Positions 42,843 to 51,504 of a stretch of 64,000 nucleotides of DNA are shown here, in pieces. Source of the DNA: Planktophila turicensis. GTDB taxonomy: Bacteria > Actinomycetota > Actinomycetes > Nanopelagicales > Nanopelagicaceae. The position numbers were made by a program, and so were the translations under genes. The notes beneath the pieces were generated by a model. That model did no database searches. It was given only the letters and a program-made list of their open reading frames with translations, and was not told the DNA's origin. Where the stretch lies: assembly GCA_965234405.1 (NCBI GenBank), contig OZ248346.1. One strand, written 5' to 3'. Each line of letters opens with the position of its first letter. The first letter of the stretch is position 1.

Positions 42843-44131
42843 TATTGTGGAAGTCCCTTCGCTGGCATTGCTGGACGCTTCCATGTTGATTTAACAACTG
42901 CGCCAGAACCTGAATCGGTTGTGTAGAGAACATACTTGCCATCTACAGGCTTGAGATCTCCTGATGGAGAGTACTTTCCGAACCAGTATCCGTTGTATCC
43001 AACGTGGCTGGTCTTTGAGTAATTAAGTGGCAAGAGTGCAGCTGATGCAAATGACGCACCCTTTGAATCGATTGCTGCCATGAGCGACTTGCGAGTTGGA
43101 TTAGTTCCAGCTGCCTTAATCGCTTGAGCTGCTACGAATGCGGAGTTCATTCCGATAAGAACGTTGTTATCGAATGCTGAACCTGGGACTGCCTTTGAAT
43201 AGATATCTGAGAAGAGCTTTACATATTCATCAGATGTATCTGTAGTCGCTGGAGCAAATGAAGCACCAACAGCGTTGTATAGAACGCCTGCTGGAACGCC
43301 TGCTGCCTTGATAGTTGTTGCATCTCCACCAACAGATCCGAGGATCCACTGTGGTGCGTACTTAAGCGCTGCCGCTGTACCGAGGCCAGCTGCTGTCGCA
43401 CTTGATACGCCGAAGAGAATTACAACTTCAGCCTTTGCAGCTGAAAGCTTTGTGACCCAGCCAGCTGCTGTTGCAGCGCTCTGTGAACCTGATGCGTAAG
43501 GAACCTTGACTGCGAAGTTGATGCCTGCAGAAGTGAATCCCTTAAGCGCATCTGTTCCGAAGTCGTCATCCTGATAGACGAGGCCAAGAGTCTTGCCTGC
43601 AAAGTTATCCTTGATGTACTCAGCCATGATCTTTGCTTCCATTACATATGAAGGCAAGATTGTGTAAGTAGTTGGATATTTCTTTGTATCTGCAAATCCA
43701 CTAAATCCTGTATTTACGAATAGCACTGGCACGCCGCGTCGTGCAGGGTTAACTGCAGCTGCAACAGCCTTGTTGTTCGCTGTTCCGAGTGGAGAGATAA
43801 GAGCCATGACCTTGTCCTGCAAAATCAATTTGTTTGTCTTGGCAACTGCCTGTGTTGGAACATACTGATCATCTTCAACCTTCAGTGTGATCTTGCGACC
43901 ATTGATTCCACCATTTGAGTTGACGTAATCGAAGTAAGCCTTCATTGCACCTGGAATCTTGTTGTAGCCAGGTGATGCAGAGCCTGTCATTGGGAGAGTA
44001 ATGCCGAGTTTGATTTCGGTGCTAGTTACTCCTACTTCTGCTGCTTGCGCTGGAACTGTTGCTGCTGTGAGAGCTGCGACTGCAAGCACCGCGCTAGCTG
44101 AGATCAGCGTGCGACGATTCATTCGAGTCAT
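42842..44131 (-). CDS. livK: Branched-chain amino-acid-type substrate-binding protein
   Basis: A 429-residue Peripla_BP_6 protein. The signal peptide (MNRRTLISAS...VPAQAA) has an RR pair that could suit Tat or Sec export. The mature part has IKLGITLPMTGSASPGY, INGRKITLKVEDDQY and LGLVYQDDDFGTDALKG. It feeds the LivHMGF-type transporter upstream. There is no lipobox cysteine. AAGGA lies 7 nt before the ATG at 44131. Binding proteins usually precede or head such operons; here it follows the permeases, after a perfect hairpin. The real ligand may be amino acids, amides or urea-like compounds. Confidence 0.85.
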   Translation of the reverse strand: MTRMNRRTLISASAVLAVAALTAATVPAQAAEVGVTSTEIKLGITLPMTGSASPGYNKIPGAMKAYFDYVNSNGGINGRKITLKVEDDQYVPTQAVAKTNKLILQDKVMALISPLGTANNKAVAAAVNPARRGVPVLFVNTGFSGFADTKKYPTTYTILPSYVMEAKIMAEYIKDNFAGKTLGLVYQDDDFGTDALKGFTSAGINFAVKVPYASGSQSAATAAGWVTKLSAAKAEVVILFGVSSATAAGLGTAAALKYAPQWILGSVGGDATTIKAAGVPAGVLYNAVGASFAPATTDTSDEYVKLFSDIYSKAVPGSAFDNNVLIGMNSAFVAAQAIKAAGTNPTRKSLMAAIDSKGASFASAALLPLNYSKTSHVGYNGYWFGKYSPSGDLKPVDGKYVLYTTDSGSGAVVKSTWKRPAMPAKGLPQ

Positions 44132-44151
44132 GTCTTTCCTTCCATCGAGGG

Positions 44152-44175
44152 TTCTTACGCAGTTGTGCGTAAGAA
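44152..44175 (-). repeat. Intercistronic perfect hairpin between livM and livK
   Basis: TTCTTACGCA and TGCGTAAGAA form a perfect 10-bp stem with a 4-nt loop, starting 2 bp after the livM stop. On the minus strand it is followed by CCCTCG, not a T tract, so mRNA stabilisation or processing is likelier than termination. Confidence 0.75.
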
Positions 44176-44176
44176 A

Positions 44177-45163
44177 TTATTTATTCACCCGATGTTCCCG
44201 ACGTGCACGTAACTGTTCGACAGGTCCGTTTGGAACAAACAACACTGTCAAAATCAGCAACGTGCTCACCAGTAGACCAGGCAAGTTATTGGTTACTGCC
44301 TCTGAAGAGCCGAAGCGGCTTGCGACCGCCCCTGCTATGTCAGGGATAGCAACCAATGTCACTGCCCCAATCATTACCCCTCCGAGGGTAGTAACGCCAG
44401 AGAGAACCGCGCCTGTCAGCAAAGAAAATGAGAGGGTTAATGGGAAGGCAGAAGGTGAAACCGTGCCGATTGTCATTGCCAAAAGGGCCCCTGAAAGTCC
44501 CGCTAAACCTGCGCTGAGGGTAAATGCGAGGGTTTTATTGCGGGTGAGATTGATTCCAGCCAATTCGGCGGCGACATCGTTGCCACGGACTGCTTTCCAG
44601 CTTCGCCCATATCGAGATCTCATAACATTTTGTAACCAAAAAATTGCAATCAATGTGGCAAGAGAAGCAATCCAAAAGAACCATTTATATTGAGTGAAAT
44701 CTTCGCCAAAACTTAGCGGTGGGAATCCCACATCAAAGAGCAAGCCTTGCTCGCCACCTAAGAATCCAAATTGATTTGCGATTGATGGAAGTCCGACTGC
44801 AAGAGCGAGTGTTGTTCCAGCTAAATACGGTCCGCTTAATCTCGCAGCAGCTAAACCGAGAAGTGCACCTGCAAAGGCCGCAGTAAGAATTGCTACCGAG
44901 AAACATAACCAAATCGGTGCGTTAAATTCAATGCGCAAGAGTGCGGCTGCGTAACCACCAACTCCAAGTAGCGCGCCTTGGCCAAGTGAGACTTGACCGG
45001 AATATCCAGTGAGCAAAATGATTGATGCGATGCCTACGACATATACGGCAACTGTTGCACCTTGATAAACACGAAGCTCATCTACTGCTCCGCTGAGGAA
45101 GTAAATGCCAATGCCGAGAAGTATGAATATAAAGAGGCGCTTTTTATTAGAGAGTTTATGCAC
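44177..45163 (-). CDS. livM: Branched-chain amino-acid-type ABC permease LivM
   Basis: A 328-residue polytopic permease of the LivM group with about 8-9 hydrophobic helices. It has LLTGYSGQVSLGQGALLGVG at the N-terminal third and the coupling sequence AFTLSAGLAGLSGALLAM. The C-terminal end is basic (RARREHR). It overlaps livH by 8 bp. Confidence 0.88.
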   Translation of the reverse strand: MHKLSNKKRLFIFILLGIGIYFLSGAVDELRVYQGATVAVYVVGIASIILLTGYSGQVSLGQGALLGVGGYAAALLRIEFNAPIWLCFSVAILTAAFAGALLGLAAARLSGPYLAGTTLALAVGLPSIANQFGFLGGEQGLLFDVGFPPLSFGEDFTQYKWFFWIASLATLIAIFWLQNVMRSRYGRSWKAVRGNDVAAELAGINLTRNKTLAFTLSAGLAGLSGALLAMTIGTVSPSAFPLTLSFSLLTGAVLSGVTTLGGVMIGAVTLVAIPDIAGAVASRFGSSEAVTNNLPGLLVSTLLILTVLFVPNGPVEQLRARREHRVNK

Positions 45164-46064
45164 GACGCCCCGCCTTTACACCAATGATTCCTTGTGGTCG
45201 GATGACCAGAACCAAGAGCAAGATAACGAATGGCGCGATAAAGAAGAGCGATCCACTTATATACATCAGAACAAAAGATGTCACTAGGCCCAAGAAAATT
45301 CCGCCAACGACAGCGCCAACCAGACTATCTAGGCCACCAATCACTGCAGCGATAAAGCCCGAGATTAAAAGTAGAGAGAACTCGAGGGACTCTGGAGAAA
45401 ATGAACCATTTCCATTTGAAGTAAGTAAGAGCCCAGCAACAGCCCCGGATGCACCGGAGAGCGCCCAACCGAGTGTGCGAACCAGGTCCACCTTCACGCC
45501 CGCTAGGCGTGCAATTTCAGGTGCATAGGCCGATGCACGAAGAGCTAGTCCAATATTTGTCTTTTGGAAGATAAGTGAGAAGAGGATTACAAGCACTGCA
45601 ACCGAAGCGATAATTGCTAGTTTCATGGGCGAGAAGACCAAAGTTTCAGAGCCGATTGAGAAGCCAACATTTGAAAGCGGTGGCGTCACAAGAACATCTT
45701 GGCCGCCCCAATACATTGTGATGAGCGCTTTCACGATCCCAAGTAATCCTAGAGTTGCAATGATCGGCGCAACGCTTGCGATAGGACCAGAGCTTGTATG
45801 TTTGAGCAGCACTCGCATAAATGCAATCTCGATAAATGCGCTAAGGGCGGCTCCTGCCAACATCGCGCAGATGAGCGCAATCCAGTAATTATTAAATACT
45901 TGGACTGCCTCGTATCCAATATAAGTAGAAGCAAGAGCAAGACCAGCTTGTGCGAAGTTAATAACGCGAGTCGAGCGCCATACAAGAACTATCGCCATCG
46001 CCATTAGTGCATAAATTGCACCTGAAGTTAGGCCGATAAGTGTTGTATTAAGTAGCTGAATCAT
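45156..46064 (-). CDS. livH: Branched-chain amino-acid-type ABC permease LivH
   Basis: A 302-residue permease with about eight hydrophobic helices, GLTSGAIYALMAMAIVLVW at the N-terminus and GWALSGASGAVAGLLL as coupling loop. It pairs with LivM to form the pore. It starts on the last base of the livF stop. Confidence 0.88.
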   Translation of the reverse strand: MIQLLNTTLIGLTSGAIYALMAMAIVLVWRSTRVINFAQAGLALASTYIGYEAVQVFNNYWIALICAMLAGAALSAFIEIAFMRVLLKHTSSGPIASVAPIIATLGLLGIVKALITMYWGGQDVLVTPPLSNVGFSIGSETLVFSPMKLAIIASVAVLVILFSLIFQKTNIGLALRASAYAPEIARLAGVKVDLVRTLGWALSGASGAVAGLLLTSNGNGSFSPESLEFSLLLISGFIAAVIGGLDSLVGAVVGGIFLGLVTSFVLMYISGSLFFIAPFVILLLVLVIRPQGIIGVKAGRRA

Positions 46065-46774
46065 TAGTACCCCAAGTAAGCAGCGCGCACTGCTGGGTCG
46101 ACGATGAGATCTGCTGCGCTTCCTGAAATTGCAACGCGGCCAAGGTTGAGAACTACTGCAGTATCAGCAATCTTGAGAGCGCCCATTGCATTCTGTTCTA
46201 CGAGAACAACAGTTAGATTCATTGTGTCAACGATTCCGCGAATGGTTTGGAAAATCTGTTCAATGATGAGCGGGGCAAGACCCAATGATGGCTCGTCAAG
46301 CAGAAGTAACTTTGGCTTAGACATCAGCGCGCGACCAATAGCGAGCATCTGGCGTTCTCCACCAGACAAAGTATCTGCGCGTTGTTCAAGACGTTCACCT
46401 AATCGAGGGAAGAGATCAATTACCTGCTGCTTGGTTTCAGCTGCTTCCTTCTTATTGCGGCGCCAGAGCGCACCTAAATCTAAATTCTCTTCAACGGTAA
46501 GTTCGGCGACAACTGACTTTCCTTCAGAGACATGTGAAACACCTTGGCGAACATGGGATTCAGGCTTGCCATGCAAGAGGTTGTGATCGCCCCAATGTGC
46601 AGTTCCTTCTGTTGCCTTATTAAGTCCCGAAAGAGTGCGGAGAAGCGTTGATTTACCAGCGCCATTTGCACCAATAACGGCTGAGAGCTTTCCGGTTTCA
46701 ACGGTAAATGAAACCCCGCTGATGGCACGGATAGCACCGTGATCGACGACCAGATCTTTTACTACGAGGCTCAT
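46064..46774 (-). CDS. livF: Branched-chain amino-acid-type ABC ATPase LivF
   Basis: A 236-residue ABC ATPase. It has Walker A GANGAGKSTLL, signature LSGGERQMLAIGRALM, Walker B LLLLDEPSLGLAP and a C-terminal VRAAYLGY typical of LivF. It powers LivHM together with LivG, whose gene ends at 46775 right before it. Confidence 0.92.
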   Translation of the reverse strand: MSLVVKDLVVDHGAIRAISGVSFTVETGKLSAVIGANGAGKSTLLRTLSGLNKATEGTAHWGDHNLLHGKPESHVRQGVSHVSEGKSVVAELTVEENLDLGALWRRNKKEAAETKQQVIDLFPRLGERLEQRADTLSGGERQMLAIGRALMSKPKLLLLDEPSLGLAPLIIEQIFQTIRGIVDTMNLTVVLVEQNAMGALKIADTAVVLNLGRVAISGSAADLIVDPAVRAAYLGY

Positions 46775-47539
46775 TTATGCCCCCGTTCCGAGATAGGCAG
46801 CAATCACTGCAGGATCGCGACGAACGACTTCGGCTGAGCCACTAGAAATAACTTCACCGAAGTTAAGAACATAGAGACGATCGCATACAGACATCACAAC
46901 ATCCATGTGGTGTTCAACAATGAGCACAGACATATGCGCTGTGAGGTTACGGATAAGGCCGTTCATCCACTCAATATCTTGCGGTCCAAGTCCACCGGCT
47001 GGTTCATCGAGCATCAAGACTTTAGGTTCGCTGACCAGTGCGCGAGCAATAGCCACGCGCTTCGTATCAGGGTAAGCAAGAGTGCTGGCACGGCGATCTG
47101 CGAGAGCACCTGCATAGACCCGCTCGAGCGCTGCCATTGAACGCTCTGCGAGCTCTGCTTCGTCACGAGTGTTCTTGCCAAAACTTGCTGAGATCAATCC
47201 AGTCTTTGCAAACTTCTGCGCACCAATCATTACATTTTCCAGAACTGTGAGATCCGGAAATAAACCAACGCCTTGAAGAGTGCGCGCGATTCCGAGGTCT
47301 GCTAATTGATCTGTTCGTGGCCAAGAACGTTCTTCGCCTTCGAAAGAGAATGTTCCTGAATCAGGAGTTACTAATCCGCAGATTGCGTTAAAGAGAGTTG
47401 TCTTACCAGCGCCATTGGGCCCGATGACTCCGACGACCTCATTCTTATGAAGATCAAGATAGACATCATGGAGAGCGCGTAGCCCACCAAAGGAGACAGA
47501 GACGCCTTTGGCTTGCAGGAGAGGTGAATTAGTAGACAT
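46775..47539 (-). CDS. livG: Branched-chain amino-acid-type ABC ATPase LivG
   Basis: A 254-residue ABC ATPase. It has Walker A GPNGAGKTTLFNAI, the LivG-specific GIARTLQGVGLFPDLTV (family usually RTFQ) and Walker B LMLDEPAGGLGP. The D-loop/signature region reads STLAYPDTKRVAIARAL, so LSGGQ is replaced by LAYPDTKR, a variant within the LivG family (often LxYGxQR). I placed the start at the ATG at 47539, 11 bp inside the alr end; a GTG at 47563 is an alternative. Confidence 0.9.
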   Translation of the reverse strand: MSTNSPLLQAKGVSVSFGGLRALHDVYLDLHKNEVVGVIGPNGAGKTTLFNAICGLVTPDSGTFSFEGEERSWPRTDQLADLGIARTLQGVGLFPDLTVLENVMIGAQKFAKTGLISASFGKNTRDEAELAERSMAALERVYAGALADRRASTLAYPDTKRVAIARALVSEPKVLMLDEPAGGLGPQDIEWMNGLIRNLTAHMSVLIVEHHMDVVMSVCDRLYVLNFGEVISSGSAEVVRRDPAVIAAYLGTGA

Positions 47540-48632
47540 GGGCTGCGTAGATTCTAGGCACACGAGGACCGATTCGTGTAACTATCTCGTAGTTAATTGT
47601 CTGTGAAGCTGCGCCCCAATCATCAGCTGTGAACTCACCATGCGAGCCATTGCCAAAAATCACAACCCAATCACCTGATTGCGCCTTTGATTGCGCACCT
47701 AAATCAACAACAAATTGATCCATAGAAACACGGCCAATGCTGAACGCTTTCTTACCTGCTGACCAGACCCCTGCCCCATGAGCGATACGAGGAATTCCAT
47801 CTGCATAACCCATAGCAATCACACCGAGCTTGGTATCAGCTGCTGTGCTCTCGGATGCGCCGTAACCCACTGGAGTATTCGCAGGGACATCTTTAACAAG
47901 ATACATCGCAGCGCGAAGTTGCATCGCTGGCCTTAAAGCAAGGCTCTGAGAATTTCCGAGTGTCTTCACATCGGGAGAAAGTCCGTACATCGCAATTCCG
48001 GTACGGACCATGTCAAAGGCAGCCGCGTGATTCTTTATTGTTGCAGCCGAGTTAGAGAGATGGCGAATAACGTTGGTGAATCCAAATGAGTGAACTCGTT
48101 CCACCATCGCTTTAAATCGAGTGAGTTGTTCATCGTTCTGCGCTTCGCCGGGTTCGTCGGCGCGAGCAAAGTGAGAGAAGATCCCGACAACTTCTACGTT
48201 CTTTAAATTTTCAGCAGTGAGGTGGTCCCATTCGGAAAGGAATCCCCCACGAGTCATACCGGTATCTACTTCAAGATGGACACGAGCCTTCTTGCTTTCG
48301 GATGCATCTGAAATCTCTTGAAGCGCTTTCAGTGAAGCTGCTGCAACATCAATATCGAGTTCGATCGCTTTCTTGAAATCTGAACCAGGTTGAACCAGCC
48401 ACGCCAGAATCGGCGCTTCAACGCCAGCCTCGCGTAGTGCAATTGCTTCTTCAAGAAGAGCAACACCTAGATAATCAGCGCCACCAGAAATAGCAGCCTT
48501 CGCAACAGGAACAAGTCCATGTCCATAAGCATCAGCCTTTACAACAGCGAGAAGCTTTGTTCCGGCAGTCTTCTTCAATAGCTCAACATTGTGCTTAATA
48601 GCGCTGAGATCAACGATTGCTTCTGCTCTCAT
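47529..48632 (-). CDS. alr: Alanine racemase
   Basis: A 367-residue PLP enzyme. It has the N-terminal AVVKADAYGHGL (PLP lysine about K32), RTGIAMYGLSP, and the second-domain GYGASE with the catalytic tyrosine and VSMDQFVVDLG. It makes D-alanine for peptidoglycan. It overlaps acpS (ATGA 48629-48632) and livG, so cell-wall D-Ala supply and the Liv transporter share a transcript. Confidence 0.93.
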   Translation of the reverse strand: MRAEAIVDLSAIKHNVELLKKTAGTKLLAVVKADAYGHGLVPVAKAAISGGADYLGVALLEEAIALREAGVEAPILAWLVQPGSDFKKAIELDIDVAAASLKALQEISDASESKKARVHLEVDTGMTRGGFLSEWDHLTAENLKNVEVVGIFSHFARADEPGEAQNDEQLTRFKAMVERVHSFGFTNVIRHLSNSAATIKNHAAAFDMVRTGIAMYGLSPDVKTLGNSQSLALRPAMQLRAAMYLVKDVPANTPVGYGASESTAADTKLGVIAMGYADGIPRIAHGAGVWSAGKKAFSIGRVSMDQFVVDLGAQSKAQSGDWVVIFGNGSHGEFTADDWGAASQTINYEIVTRIGPRVPRIYAAHVY

Positions 48633-48970
48633 CGCTCAACCACCACCATGGCAGATGCAATTCCGCCATCATGTGAAAGAGAAAGGTGTACTTGCGCACC
48701 ATCTACGAGATCGGCGATTTCGCCACGGAATAAGAACTCAGGCTTTCCGTTGGGAGCACTGATGACTTCTGCTTCATGCCATTGCAGGCCATGGCTTGGG
48801 CTTAACGCCTTATAGAGAGCTTCCTTTGCCGCAAAGCGAGCAGCAAGTGATTGAGAATTTAGCTTGCGCTCTGATTCGGTAAATAACTTTTCACGCAGGC
48901 TTGGGGTGCGCTCAAGGGATTCGAGGAATCGGGCTATATCCACGACATCGATGCCGATTCCATCAATCAT
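48629..48970 (-). CDS. acpS: Holo-acyl-carrier-protein synthase
   Basis: A 113-residue phosphopantetheinyl transferase. It has GIDVVDIARF (Mg-binding Asp), AARFAAKEALYKAL and HLSLSHDGGIASAMVV. It loads 4'-phosphopantetheine from CoA onto ACP. It is the head gene of the run that continues with alr. Confidence 0.93.
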   Translation of the reverse strand: MIDGIGIDVVDIARFLESLERTPSLREKLFTESERKLNSQSLAARFAAKEALYKALSPSHGLQWHEAEVISAPNGKPEFLFRGEIADLVDGAQVHLSLSHDGGIASAMVVVER

Positions 48971-48990
48971 GGGAGCGAGTGTATTAGGCG

Positions 48991-49659
48991 CTAGTGAAGT
49001 TGGCTATCAGATGGAAAGAAGCGATCTATAGCGATGATGAGGACCAAGAGCGCTCCACCTAGAAGTAATCCGCCGAATAAATCAAGGAACCAATGCGTAT
49101 TTCGAAGAAGAGAGACGACGCAGACTGTCAGTGAAAGCAAGCCCACACCTGCACTTGCTAGCCGACCGTTGTAGCGATCGACATGTGCGTAGCGATAGAT
49201 GAGATATGCGACAACGCCCCAGATAAAGATTGCATTGGAGGCATGGCCACTTGGATATGACATTCCACCTGCGTGCAAAATATCGAGACCATCACGCGGC
49301 TTTGTGCGACCTAATCCATATTTAAATGCACCCACAACAACATTAAGAGAGATGAATGACAAGAGACCGAGGTTGATTGGTCTCCAGGTTTTAAAGCGCT
49401 TTGAAATATAGAGAGCGACAATCAGTAAGGAAATTCCAGAGACGCTGCGAAGACCTAAATCATCGAGTCGGCGAACGACGAATCCGACTGTGCCGGTAAA
49501 GCGTGGGTGTTCAAGATTATTGAGTTCGCGGTCGATGCGAATGAGAAAGCCATTAGTAAGTACTTGGTAGGTGATGTAGAGATATCCAGCAAATAAGCCT
49601 GCTGACCACTTCAGTGCGCGACGCATCTGTCGCTGGCGCTGATCTAGAACAGTTGGCAT
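48991..49659 (-). CDS. PAP2-family membrane phosphatase-like protein
   Basis: A 222-residue membrane protein with about five to six helices. The PAP2 motifs are visible but irregular. C1 is KYGLGRTKPRD (Lys-x6-Lys-Pro instead of Arg-Pro), C2 is SYPSGHA, and C3 is LLRNTHWFLD, with Arg-x2-His-x3-Asp instead of Arg-x5-His-x3-Asp. Substrates could be phosphatidic acid or undecaprenyl diphosphate, and activity is uncertain given the changes. It sits 3 bp below glmS, a cell-wall precursor gene. Confidence 0.75.
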   Translation of the reverse strand: MPTVLDQRQRQMRRALKWSAGLFAGYLYITYQVLTNGFLIRIDRELNNLEHPRFTGTVGFVVRRLDDLGLRSVSGISLLIVALYISKRFKTWRPINLGLLSFISLNVVVGAFKYGLGRTKPRDGLDILHAGGMSYPSGHASNAIFIWGVVAYLIYRYAHVDRYNGRLASAGVGLLSLTVCVVSLLRNTHWFLDLFGGLLLGGALLVLIIAIDRFFPSDSQLH

Positions 49660-49662
49660 TTC

Positions 49663-51501
49663 TTACTCGACTGTTACAGATTTAGCTAAGTTTCGTGGCT
49701 GATCGACATCTGTTCCGCGAGCAACCGCAATCTCATATGCAAATACCTGCAGTGGAACTGTTGCGAGAACTGGCTGGAAGAGAGGAGAAGCAACCGGGAT
49801 ACGAATGATGTGCTCGGCGCCAATTACTTCAGCACCTTCTGGAGCAATAACCACTACACGAGCTCCACGGGCTTTTACCTCTTGAATATTGCTAAGCATC
49901 TTCTCATCGAGTGCGTGCTCATCCTTGGTTGGAAGAATTGCAATCACTGCAGTGCCTTCTTCAATCAGAGCGATAGGGCCATGCTTGAGTTCGCCACCTG
50001 CAAAACCTTCGGCATGAATGTAAGCAAGCTCTTTGAGCTTGAGCGCACCTTCAAGGGCTACGGGATACTCGATGCCGCGACCTAAGAAGAGAACGGTGTT
50101 GTTCTTAACAAATTTACGAGTAAGTTCGCGAAGCGGTTCGATGGTTTCAAGAATTTGCTCAACTTGTCCAGGAAGTTCAAGCATCTCGTTATAGAGACTC
50201 TTTACCTGCGCATCGGTAAGTGTTCCGCGCACTTGTCCAAGCTTGAGACCAATCAGGTAGACAGCAACAATCTGAGTAAGAAATGCCTTAGTTGATGCAA
50301 CAGCAATTTCAGGTCCTGCATGTGTGTAGAGCACTGCATCTGATTCGCGAGGAATAGTTGAAGAGTTTGTATTGCAGACTGCGAGCACTCGAGCGCCTGC
50401 TGCCTTCGCATGGCGCACAGCCATGAGTAGATCCATGGTTTCGCCAGATTGTGAGATAGCAATAACAAGTGAATCTTTATCAACGATTGGATCGCGGTAA
50501 CGGTACTCAGATGCAATTTCTACATCGACTGGAACTTTTGCCCACTTTTCGATTGCATATTTGGCGACCATTCCTGCGTGATAAGCGGTTCCGCAAGCAA
50601 TGACTGAGATGCGCTTAATCTTCTTGATTTCATCATCGCTCATATGAAGTTCATCGAGCAGTACTTGGTTGTTATCGCTCAAGCGACCAATCAAAGTGTC
50701 AGCGATTGCCTTGGGTTGATCGAAGATTTCTTTGAGCATGAAGTGCGCAAAGCCACCTTTTTGCGCAGCTGCTGCATCCCACGTGATTTCGTACTCTTTC
50801 AGCGGAAGCGATTTGCCATCAAGGTCGCAGATAGCAATACCTTCAGGGCTAATGGTGACAACTTCATCTTGGCCAAGTTCGACAGCACGCTTGGTGTAAT
50901 CGATAAAGGCTGCAACATCGGATGCGAGGAAGTTCTCGCCATTGCCAAGACCTGCCACAAGTGGTGAGTTACGACGAACGCCCACGATTGTTTGTGGTGC
51001 ATCAGCATGGATTGCAAGAAGGGTAAATGACCCACGAAGGCGACGAACTGCTGCGCGCATGGCTGCGGTGAGATCTCCACCATGTTCTTTGCGAAGTTCA
51101 GATAGAAGGTGAGCTACGGATTCAGTATCTGTTTCAGATTCAAATGTGTGGCCGCGCTTTTCAAGTTCTGCTTTGAGTTCTGAGTAATTTTCGATGATGC
51201 CGTTGTGAATAACAGCGAGCTTGCCCTCGTTATCTAAGTGCGGATGCGCATTGCGATCAGTTGGCCCGCCGTGGGTAGCCCAGCGAGTGTGGCCGATTCC
51301 TGAATGAACAGTTGGAAGATTGGCAGGAAGTGCACCTTCAAGGTTGGCGAGCTTTCCTGCTCGCTTTTCTACAAAGAGAGATGTTCCGGTTCCGAGTGCG
51401 ATACCTGCTGAGTCATACCCGCGGTATTCGAGGCGACGCAGACCCTCAACGATGGGAGTGAATGCAGATTGTGGTCCTGTGTAACCCACGATTCCGCACA
51501 C
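49663..51501 (-). CDS. glmS: Glutamine:fructose-6-phosphate aminotransferase
   Basis: A 612-residue enzyme. The N-terminal Ntn amidotransferase has Cys2 in MCGIVGYTG, GIGHTRWATHG and HPHLDNEGKLAVIHNGI; two SIS domains follow (SQSGETMDLL, STKAFLTQI), and the C-terminal DQPRNLAKSVTVE is the family end. It makes glucosamine-6-phosphate. It is 3 bp below glmM, which acts next, and has no room for a glmS ribozyme. Confidence 0.96.
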   Translation of the reverse strand: MCGIVGYTGPQSAFTPIVEGLRRLEYRGYDSAGIALGTGTSLFVEKRAGKLANLEGALPANLPTVHSGIGHTRWATHGGPTDRNAHPHLDNEGKLAVIHNGIIENYSELKAELEKRGHTFESETDTESVAHLLSELRKEHGGDLTAAMRAAVRRLRGSFTLLAIHADAPQTIVGVRRNSPLVAGLGNGENFLASDVAAFIDYTKRAVELGQDEVVTISPEGIAICDLDGKSLPLKEYEITWDAAAAQKGGFAHFMLKEIFDQPKAIADTLIGRLSDNNQVLLDELHMSDDEIKKIKRISVIACGTAYHAGMVAKYAIEKWAKVPVDVEIASEYRYRDPIVDKDSLVIAISQSGETMDLLMAVRHAKAAGARVLAVCNTNSSTIPRESDAVLYTHAGPEIAVASTKAFLTQIVAVYLIGLKLGQVRGTLTDAQVKSLYNEMLELPGQVEQILETIEPLRELTRKFVKNNTVLFLGRGIEYPVALEGALKLKELAYIHAEGFAGGELKHGPIALIEEGTAVIAILPTKDEHALDEKMLSNIQEVKARGARVVVIAPEGAEVIGAEHIIRIPVASPLFQPVLATVPLQVFAYEIAVARGTDVDQPRNLAKSVTVE

Positions 51502-51504
51502 GAA

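Noticed and set aside
44001..44693. 230-residue open frame on the plus strand
   Set aside because: It lies antisense across livK and livM, which are clear family members, and its translation shows no recognisable motif.
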